Assembly: GCA_963752695.1 (NCBI GenBank)
Contig: CAVVZB010000002.1
Span: 558,001 to 622,000 of the forward strand
Source: Bog-113 sp963752695
Lineage (GTDB): Bacteria; Acidobacteriota; Terriglobia; Bryobacterales; Bryobacteraceae
DNA length: 64,000 bases
Direction: 5' to 3'
The translations under genes were made by a program, and so were the position numbers. Positions 58,297-64,000 of this stretch are shown here, piece after piece. Under the pieces are notes generated by a model. It saw nothing but the letters and a program-made list of their open reading frames with translations. It did not search any database and was not told where the DNA came from. How positions within the stretch are numbered: the stretch's first letter is position 1; every line of letters starts with the position of its first letter.

Positions 58297-59793
58297 TCAA
58301 TTCTTCGGCGCAGCCGGCGGGGGAAGGGCAGGGACCTGCGACAACGGCATGGGGGGCGTGCCGGCGGCTGAAGTACCCGAAGGCGTACTCGCCGGAGCGT
58401 CATTCGGCAAAGTTCCGTTCAGACCTCCCAGTAGCGATTCCGCGTGCACAACATCTTTCCTTAGTAGCGAGAGCGGCACTCGCGCTGACGGTTGGGACGG
58501 GGGGTCCATCGGCAGATTCTTCATGAAGCCTTGGGGCATTGAGATCGCCGGCAATTTGTCACCGGCTGGGATCGGTTCCACGATTTCTGGTGTCACCAAC
58601 ACCAGCAGCTCGCTGCGATTCCGGCTTTGCGACTTCGATTGAAATAGCTTCCCCAATAGTGGGATGTCGCCGAGCCCTGGAATCTTGTTGATCGTTTCAG
58701 TGAGCCGGTTGTCGAGCAGCCCAGCAATAGCGAAACTTTGTCCGCTCGCCAATTCGACTTCTGTTTCAACGCGGCGAGTTGCCAATCCCGGAACAGTGAA
58801 TCCTTGTACGGTAAGACCGTTGGCAAAATCGAGCGAGCTCACTTCTGGAGAGACTACGATGCGGATTGTGCCGCGCGGGGTGACTGTAGGCAGAAAGTGT
58901 ATCCGGATTCCGAATTCCCGGAATTGCACGGTGATCTGTCCGATTCCGGATCCTCCACCTTGAAGAGTGGGGTAAGGGAACTCACCGCCCGCAAGGAAGC
59001 TAGCGGGCCGGCCGCTCATAGCCAGAAGATTGGGTTCAGCTAGGATCTCGAGGAGTTGTTTCGCTTGAAGAGCTTTGATCGTCGCTCCGAAGTTCAAGTC
59101 GGGACGAAACAGCAGAACGTTCAGAGCATCGGAAAAAGTGAACTGAGTGGGAGATCCCACCGAAACTGGCGTAGGCGGCGTGTACTGCTGGGTTGAAATC
59201 AACCCCGGCGTGTTTCCCGCGCCAGTGCTGAACAGATTAGCGCCGAGATCGATGCTTGCCGCCCGGTCGACATTGGCGAATCGTACGCGGAGCAGAATTT
59301 GCGGCTCGGCCGGGGGAGCTTTGACATTAAGCAGGTTGACCACTTTGCCGAGTGTCGATGCGATGGCAACTGCCCGGCTCGCTCCAACTACATCCGAGAC
59401 TAAGCCACGCAAGAATACGTTTTCGCCTTCCATGCGGATCGAGATGTCCTGATCCGGCAGTTCGCGGGCAAGTTCTTCCCGCGCGGTATCTTCTTTGGAG
59501 TGGCCGCCTTGGACGTGGATGTCGAACAGGCTTCGCTTGCCACTAGCGGTCCAAAGGACCAGAGTCGTATTGCCAGGGGCTTTGCCATTGATCACGACTT
59601 CGGTCCCGCTGACGGCAATCGCCTCTGCGATTTCCGGGTTGCCAATTAAAACGCGGCGGACGCCGGAAGCATTTTCCAGCACGATGGACTTACTTACCGC
59701 CACCAGCAGTTCCGAGGAATCGGTGGGGTCGGCCGAGTAAGCTGAAGTGAGCCACACGGCGGCCCAGACGAATACGATTGCCCAACGCTGCAC
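58297..59793 (-). CDS. cpaC: Tad pilus outer-membrane secretin CpaC/RcpA
   Basis: Outer-membrane channel for the Flp pilus, 498 residues. The signal peptide (WAIVFVWAAVWLTSAYSA) precedes an N0-like domain, VSKSIVLENASGVRRVLIGNPEIAEAI, a BON-like segment, and the secretin domain with ANLLAMSG-like NLLAMSGRPASFLAGGEFPYP, ELLVLVTPEIVEPI near the end, and a Pro-rich tail. The preferred start is GTG 59793, with GGAGG at nine bases and two bases after the cpaB stop; an ATG at 59862 lies within cpaB and has no such support. Confidence 0.92.
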   Translation of the reverse strand: MQRWAIVFVWAAVWLTSAYSADPTDSSELLVAVSKSIVLENASGVRRVLIGNPEIAEAIAVSGTEVVINGKAPGNTTLVLWTASGKRSLFDIHVQGGHSKEDTAREELARELPDQDISIRMEGENVFLRGLVSDVVGASRAVAIASTLGKVVNLLNVKAPPAEPQILLRVRFANVDRAASIDLGANLFSTGAGNTPGLISTQQYTPPTPVSVGSPTQFTFSDALNVLLFRPDLNFGATIKALQAKQLLEILAEPNLLAMSGRPASFLAGGEFPYPTLQGGGSGIGQITVQFREFGIRIHFLPTVTPRGTIRIVVSPEVSSLDFANGLTVQGFTVPGLATRRVETEVELASGQSFAIAGLLDNRLTETINKIPGLGDIPLLGKLFQSKSQSRNRSELLVLVTPEIVEPIPAGDKLPAISMPQGFMKNLPMDPPSQPSARVPLSLLRKDVVHAESLLGGLNGTLPNDAPASTPSGTSAAGTPPMPLSQVPALPPPAAPKN

Positions 59794-59794
59794 T

Positions 59795-60682
59795 TTACTG
59801 CGCCTCCGGATTTGAATCAAACCGTTGTTCGGTTCGCTTGGAACCGCTGAAAACTTCGACACTGACTGGCCGGGGAATGTCGACAGCGGCGGTGAGGCGA
59901 GGTTGCCGTCTTATAGGAGTAGGCACAGGTGAGGGCCCGTCAGGCGTTCGAGCAAGCGCTGGGACGGGTGACCCGCCAAAGAGCCCGGCCGTGCTCGATC
60001 CGTGGGTAGGCGTTTGTTTCTGATCGAGCGGGTTGCGGAGCACCAGCTGGACTTTGGCTTCGCTGCTCGCCAAATTCATGATTTCGGCTTGGTCCGGAGT
60101 AACCAGGAGATTGACTACCTGGGCGTCTTCGGGCTTTCCGGCGGCATTTCTCTCAATGCGCTGATTCGCGGACAAGACTTCCAGGTTCTGAAGTACGGTG
60201 CGCGAAACTGTTCCAAACCTGCTTTGTTCCGCTCCAGGAGCATTTCCTGCGACTACGACATCCACGCGCATACCCGGCAGAACAAAGCCAGCTAAGCCGA
60301 CAACATCGTTGACGCGTAAAGCTACGGCCCGCATTCCGAGCGGAATCGTAGCGGCCAGTCCCGCGCCTGCGCCTTGAGGTGCAACACGGCCGCTCACCAC
60401 GGGCTCATCCTGGAAGATCCGCGTTATCACTCCGCGCCCGACAACGTCGGAAGCTTTCGCGAAAGCGCCCGCGGGCAGCGGACCATTCCAAGGCACGGTA
60501 CGGAGATCGCCAGCCTGAATCAGCGCTCCGGTTTCCATATCGTGCGCGGCAACGACCACGTCAATCGACGTAACCGGCGCATTTGTGGTTAGGTGGCCGA
60601 CAATCGTGCGATAGATCAGGAAGCTAGCTGCGCCCGACACCGCCAGCGCGAAAAGGAACACGGATAGAAGCCGTCGATTCAT
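59795..60682 (-). CDS. cpaB: Tad pilus assembly protein CpaB/RcpC
   Basis: Periplasmic SAF-domain protein that supports the secretin, 295 residues. A membrane anchor (about 5-25) is followed by the SAF domain with VVVAAHDMETGALIQAGDLRTV, the loop GRGVITRIFQDEPVV and AVALRVNDVVGLAGFVLPGMRVDVVVAG. A Pro-rich and Arg-rich C-terminal tail follows. The ATG at 60682 has AGAAAGG seven bases before it and gives a natural signal anchor; the frame is open further upstream. A hairpin lies between the pilin gene and this gene. Confidence 0.92.
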   Translation of the reverse strand: MNRRLLSVFLFALAVSGAASFLIYRTIVGHLTTNAPVTSIDVVVAAHDMETGALIQAGDLRTVPWNGPLPAGAFAKASDVVGRGVITRIFQDEPVVSGRVAPQGAGAGLAATIPLGMRAVALRVNDVVGLAGFVLPGMRVDVVVAGNAPGAEQSRFGTVSRTVLQNLEVLSANQRIERNAAGKPEDAQVVNLLVTPDQAEIMNLASSEAKVQLVLRNPLDQKQTPTHGSSTAGLFGGSPVPALARTPDGPSPVPTPIRRQPRLTAAVDIPRPVSVEVFSGSKRTEQRFDSNPEAQ

Positions 60683-60751
60683 CAAGAAACCTTTCTGCCA
60701 GCAGTGCCAAGCCTGCAAGCCGCCCGTCCCTGATATCTGGGAGCGGGATGA

Positions 60752-60791
60752 AAACCGTGACAGTCATCGGCGGCGCGCGCAGCCACGGTTT
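60752..60791 (-). terminator. Hairpin between the Flp pilin gene and cpaB
   Basis: A perfect 8-bp stem AAACCGTG/CACGGTTT (60752-60759 with 60784-60791) with a GC-rich 24-base loop, 7 bases after the pilin stop. On the minus strand the 3' arm ends with four T. It may protect pilin mRNA or reduce read-through, which would explain higher pilin than machinery expression. Confidence 0.5.
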
Positions 60792-60797
60792 CCGTAT

Positions 60798-60989
60798 TTA
60801 GCTGCCAGCAGCGGTGTTGGCAGTACCCAGCTTGGTGCTGATGGTGCCCCATAGCGTTTTGATGCTGCCTTGGACGGTGGTCAAAACACCGATGGTCGCC
60901 AGAGCGATGAATGCCAGCAGCAGTGAGTATTCGACCAGGTCCTGCCCGTCGTCTTCCTGCCAGAGTGCCGTGAGGAATGAGTGAATCAT
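60798..60989 (-). CDS. flp: Flp/Fap major pilin
   Basis: A small pilin of 63 residues. After a short leader it has the class IVb motif DDGQDLVEYSLLLAFIALATIGV: cleavage is expected after Gly15, giving the mature Glu5 (Glu20) and Tyr, both invariant. The rest is a helix with a polar C-terminus. The start, ATG 60989, has GGAGG eight bases upstream. It lies directly downstream of the prepilin peptidase gene, and a hairpin follows it. Confidence 0.94.
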   Translation of the reverse strand: MIHSFLTALWQEDDGQDLVEYSLLLAFIALATIGVLTTVQGSIKTLWGTISTKLGTANTAAGS

Positions 60990-61130
60990 GCGTAAAACCT
61001 CCAGTGGTTTCGGTCTTAATAGGTGTTGCGGGTGCAGGTTCACCTTGCGGTTCGCCGCCCGATGAGATGATCGGCTGCTTGCTGGGAAACTTTAGGATCC
61101 AGGCCGAATGGCGCAGCAATGAGGCAAGTC

Positions 61131-61676
61131 TCAAAGGGGCTTCACGAGGGTTAAGGCGACGGTGATTAGAGCTCCCGAAGCAATCGCTACCCCGTGCGGC
61201 AGGCGCATGGAATCCGGACCTCGAACATCCAGCTGCGGATGGGTCCGGTAAGGAGCGCGCAGCTGCACGAAGTCGCCGAGCAGCAGCCAGAGATTCAGCA
61301 TGGTGTCGTGGAAGCGATGGCGTTTCAGGACCATTACTCCGGCAATAGCGCCACCGATTACTGCGGCAGCGAGAAAGATGAAAATCCAATTCACGGGACC
61401 CACCACAGCGCCGATGGCGGCCATAAGCTTTACGTCTCCGGCACCCATTGCGCGGAGCAGGTAGAGGGGAATATAGACGGCCAAGGCAACGCCGGTCCCA
61501 AGAAGCGCAAATTCCAACCCCGACCACTGATCCCGAACTGCATTCAACACTAGGCCAGCCAGCAACCCGGGCAAGGTGATCCAATTTGGGATCCGGCGGC
61601 GAACAAAATCGTAACCGCCGGCTGCGACCGCGATGGCAACGAGGACGATATAAAACACAGATGGAAGTAGGAACAT
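61131..61676 (-). CDS. cpaA: Prepilin peptidase, TadV/CpaA type
   Basis: Aspartic protease that processes Flp and pseudopilins. The 181 residues give several membrane helices; catalytic Asp23 lies in GYDFVRRRIPNW and Asp81 in MGAGDVKLMAAIGA (GxGD). The short form without methylase domain is typical of TadV/CpaA. The start was set at ATG 61676 (AAGG upstream); the frame is open to 61697. It heads the pilus gene set in transcription order, followed 141 bases later by the pilin gene. Confidence 0.92.
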   Translation of the reverse strand: MFLLPSVFYIVLVAIAVAAGGYDFVRRRIPNWITLPGLLAGLVLNAVRDQWSGLEFALLGTGVALAVYIPLYLLRAMGAGDVKLMAAIGAVVGPVNWIFIFLAAAVIGGAIAGVMVLKRHRFHDTMLNLWLLLGDFVQLRAPYRTHPQLDVRGPDSMRLPHGVAIASGALITVALTLVKPL

Positions 61677-61743
61677 GGGCGATGGGCCTTGAACCAAAGG
61701 TGGGAAGGGAGAGGAATGTTCTCAATCCACGCCGGACGCTGGG

Positions 61744-62121
61744 TCAACTGTAGGACGCGTAAGAGATTTCGACTCGGTCGAGCAGTTGCGTACCAGAGGC
61801 CGCGATTGCTCCGGCGGGAAGCTCGATAACGGAATAGGCGCGCCAACAGACACAAATCCGGCGGGCACCCACGGCGCAACAGAGTTTGCGGACGCAACTG
61901 TTGCGGTCAAGGAAAACGATATCTATCGGGAACCGCATTCCAAAGGTGTGGACAGCTTCGCATGGGGCTATCCAAAGCCCGCAGGCATCCGGCAACCTGT
62001 GTGCGCCGAGTAACCCTTTGCGCCGCTCGGCACTGGTGCCCGCGAGACTGACGTTGCCGAGGTTGGATTGCCGATTCAGGTTCCGCACCGCATACAAATT
62101 GGCGCGTTGATCGTTGTGCAC
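61744..62121 (-). CDS. DUF192 family protein
   Basis: A 125-residue DUF192 protein. Recognisable features are AERRKGLLGAHRLPDACGLWIAPCEAVHTFGMRFPIDIVFLDR, in which the usual M-(x)-F-P-I-D-I-VF pattern is clear, and SVIELPAGAIAASG near the end. The family has an all-beta fold of unknown role and is often secreted; no signal peptide is seen here. The GTG start lies 49 bases after the oxidase subunit gene and the stop 67 bases before the prepilin peptidase gene, so cotranscription is possible. Confidence 0.85.
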   Translation of the reverse strand: MHNDQRANLYAVRNLNRQSNLGNVSLAGTSAERRKGLLGAHRLPDACGLWIAPCEAVHTFGMRFPIDIVFLDRNSCVRKLCCAVGARRICVCWRAYSVIELPAGAIAASGTQLLDRVEISYASYS

Positions 62122-62170
62122 TCACTCGAGAGTGCGCCGCCCACGGGGAAATCTCTCGCTTGGCCGCTGG

Positions 62171-62728
62171 CTAGAAGCCGCCGAGATCGGTCGAACTCAG
62201 AATCACGGCGAAAGCCGTGACCAGGAACAGCACGTTGGTGAAGTCGACGAAAAGACTCAGGTTCGAAAGTGGCCATCTGAGAGGTTCGCGAGCGGCGACG
62301 ATGAGCCAAACGGCGGCGGCTAACACGTGTGCAGCCACCAAACCGGTGAAACCGTAATAGGCAAATCCCATGGTCTTGACGTTCCACGGGTTGGACAACG
62401 GGGTCACTCGTTCGATCAGCAGGAGGCGTCCCCATTCCATCATGAGCAGAAACAGGAAGGTCGCCCAACCGACTAGGGCAAGCGCCAGCATGCGCTGCGT
62501 CATGGGCCCGTCGCGTTTCGCATTGCTGCGCGTCGCGACATGAGTAACAAAGCTTGCGGCGATGCCAAACATGGCCATGGAAACCGTCATGAGTCCGGAA
62601 GGGAAATGAAAGGGCCGAGGCCATTCCGGGGTTGCGCGCCGGGCCAGAATGTAGGCGGCGAGGCCCGCGCAAAACAAAGCCAGATCTAGGCAAAGTAATA
62701 GCCGCAGGCCGCGGACGCGAGCAGTCAA
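62171..62728 (-). CDS. Cytochrome oxidase subunit III-like protein (second copy)
   Basis: A membrane protein of 185 residues with about five helices. Its closest match by pattern is heme-copper oxidase subunit III, from AMFGIAASFVTHVATRSN and the C-terminal TMGFAYYGFTGLVAAHVLAAAVWL, where His and Gly match the subunit III family. The start is TTG 62728, weakly supported. It lies 16 bases after a clear subunit III gene, so two different subunit III-like proteins are made from the same operon. Subunits I and II are not in the window. Confidence 0.7.
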   Translation of the reverse strand: MTARVRGLRLLLCLDLALFCAGLAAYILARRATPEWPRPFHFPSGLMTVSMAMFGIAASFVTHVATRSNAKRDGPMTQRMLALALVGWATFLFLLMMEWGRLLLIERVTPLSNPWNVKTMGFAYYGFTGLVAAHVLAAAVWLIVAAREPLRWPLSNLSLFVDFTNVLFLVTAFAVILSSTDLGGF

Positions 62729-62744
62729 GGTCGGAAACGTGGCC

Positions 62745-63401
62745 TTATCCCCAATACAGAAACAAAGCCATCAGGCACAACCACATAACGTCGAGAAAGT
62801 GCCAGAAAATGCCGCTCACCAGCACGCCCGTCCGCTTGCCGGGTCCGAGCCGAAAACGCGCGGCCGCAATGCCGACCCACAGAAGGCCGATGAGCGCACC
62901 GACGGCGTGAAGCGCGTGGGTAATTGTCAGGATGTAGAAGAGTCCGTGGCTGGGATTGCTGTTAAGAAAGATTCCGCGCGCGTTTAACTGGGTCCAGGCG
63001 ACGGATTGGCCGGCGAGGAATCCAGCGCCGAGCACAATTCCGGTCCACCACAACCAGTTGAAAAGGTCGCGTCTTCCGGCTCGCAATGCGTGTCTGGCCG
63101 TCTCGATTGCCACGCTACTCAGTAGCAGGAGCGCAGTGTTGGGCCACAAAATCCACGGCACGGGAAGAGAAACCCAATCGCGGGAGAGCGCATGCCGCAG
63201 AATGAGCGTGCTTGCTAATGCGGCGAAGGTCATGGTGCTCGCGACCATGCCGACAATCAGCCCGGCGACCGAATTGGAACGCGTGGATCCACGGCGCTCC
63301 GGATTGGAGTCGCCATCCCCGCCCCCGCCGAAATGCGGGCCCGGGTCAATCGGAGGCGGGCCGCCACGATCACTTTCGACTAGAGTTCCCTGGCGCGCCA
63401 T
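62745..63401 (-). CDS. ctaE: Cytochrome c oxidase subunit III (first copy)
   Basis: A 218-residue membrane protein with a Gly/Pro-rich N-terminal part and about five helices. The end, HGLFYILTITHALHAVGALIGLLWVG, followed by FWHFLDVMWLCLMALFLYWG, is the subunit III signature (LTxxHxxHV and YWHFVDxVW). It does not bind heme but stabilises the terminal oxidase. ATG 63401 lies 103 bases after the CarD-like stop. The second copy follows. Confidence 0.87.
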   Translation of the reverse strand: MARQGTLVESDRGGPPPIDPGPHFGGGGDGDSNPERRGSTRSNSVAGLIVGMVASTMTFAALASTLILRHALSRDWVSLPVPWILWPNTALLLLSSVAIETARHALRAGRRDLFNWLWWTGIVLGAGFLAGQSVAWTQLNARGIFLNSNPSHGLFYILTITHALHAVGALIGLLWVGIAAARFRLGPGKRTGVLVSGIFWHFLDVMWLCLMALFLYWG

Positions 63402-63504
63402 ATTGGACCAGTATCTCGTTTCCTTAATCAGTGTGATGTTCCCGAGCCGCTGGTGGATGTGAACAGTCGCGCGAGCGTTGGGCAGAGGCGCTCGCGCGGT
63501 CGAT

Positions 63505-64000
63505 TTAATCGGCTGGCGGGAGGTGGATACTCGACTTGGCCAAAGCGGCCCGGAGGGAGTTCTCGGCCTCTTGCGAGGACATGGAGCGCGCGATAGACAT
63601 TTCGGAGACGAGCATATGGCGGGCCCGTTCCAGCATCTTTTTCTCCCGAAACGAGAGAGCTTTGTCGCCCTGCAGAATCAGTAGACCCTTAAATACCTCG
63701 GCGATCTGTAGGAGATTGCCGCTTTGCATTTTGTCGCTGTTGATTTTGAACCGGCATTTCCAGTCCGGGCAATTCCGGCACTCGCCGGCTGCGAGGTAGG
63801 TGAGAACGCTGGCGATCTCGGACGCCTTGGTGATTTTTCTGAGTCCGATGCTGTTGACGTTAGAGAACGGCACCATTACCGTCATACTGTTGTAAACAAG
63901 CCGAAGCAGGTAAAACTCTTCGTGCTGGGCGCCAAAGTTGCGAGTGCTGATGTTTTCTATGGTCCCAACGCCTTGGTTGGGATAAACCACTTTTTCACCG
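63505..64000 (-). CDS. CarD-family transcription factor (5' end outside window)
   Basis: An RNA-polymerase-binding regulator; the frame continues past base 64000, reading GEKVVYPNQGVG into the window, the standard CarD/CdnL N-terminal start. The RID (Tudor-like) domain continues with EEFYLLRLVYNSMTVMVPFSNVNSIGLRKI. The C-terminal helical domain contains KMQSGNLLQIAEVFKGLLIL and EKKMLERARHMLVSEMS. Unusual are three cysteines in ECRNCPDWKC at the domain junction. CarD proteins regulate rRNA and housekeeping promoters. At least 165 residues are visible. Confidence 0.9.
   Translation of the reverse strand, partial: GEKVVYPNQGVGTIENISTRNFGAQHEEFYLLRLVYNSMTVMVPFSNVNSIGLRKITKASEIASVLTYLAAGECRNCPDWKCRFKINSDKMQSGNLLQIAEVFKGLLILQGDKALSFREKKMLERARHMLVSEMSIARSMSSQEAENSLRAALAKSSIHLPPAD

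Overview
The window is a chromosomal segment of moderately high GC from what looks like an Acidobacteriota bacterium, probably near Bryobacterales/Candidatus Solibacter. This is inferred, not proven. The clues are a VWFA-related protein of the acidobacterial type, a HAF-repeat secreted protein, large secreted M13 and M61 peptidases, a GH18/deacetylase/GT2 polyprotein and a full Tad pilus locus. No rRNA, tRNA, CRISPR, insertion sequence or clear prophage was recognised. Coding density is very high. Many neighbours overlap by 1-8 bases, and divergent gene pairs share short intergenic regions.

Layout. 1-4721 (+): 3' part of secF, then a TonB/ExbB/ExbD/ExbD energy-transduction operon ending in a TPR lipoprotein and a clear terminator. 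4808-15020: bifunctional Rel, a DUF971 protein, an MBL hydrolase, hslV-hslU, an FN3 lipoprotein, a transaldolase-like aldolase, small and acidobacterial hypotheticals, and an exported MsrA. 15151-23407: gyrA, larE, an EmrA-like membrane fusion protein, an SDR, a HAF protein and ilvE. 23476-30896: secreted enzymes (arylsulfotransferase-like, M13 peptidase, esterase) and an EmrB-like exporter. 31043-40265: class III aminotransferase, lepB-manC, a pair of four-helix SMR-like proteins, an ABC ATPase with a frameshifted mobA, a lytic transglycosylase plus amidase pair, and an MFS carrier. 40290-49306: the GH18/deacetylase/GT2 polyprotein split by a frameshift, an aldo/keto reductase, an exported glutathione peroxidase, an M61 peptidase and a FecR-like Trp/Tyr-rich protein. 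49308-61676 (-): a continuous Tad/Flp pilus locus. 61744-64000 (-): DUF192, two cytochrome oxidase subunit III-like proteins and the 3' part of a CarD-type regulator.

How the genes work together. The Tad locus runs prepilin peptidase, Flp pilin, CpaB, secretin, CpaE, CpaF, TadB, TadC, then three unexpected genes (a 30-residue membrane peptide, a squalene-cyclase-like alpha-toroid protein and a DUF362 Tat/lipoprotein), then TadE, TadE and TadG. The inserted genes overlap each other and tadE by a few bases, so they look like part of the pilus operon. This is the best candidate for an undescribed system here.

Two genes carry simple reading-frame breaks whose cause can be read in the sequence: a 4-bp tandem duplication in mobA and one extra base between the deacetylase and glycosyltransferase modules of the polyprotein. 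Many starts lack a Shine-Dalgarno sequence but have a TANNNT box 5-10 bases upstream, which suggests frequent leaderless transcription.
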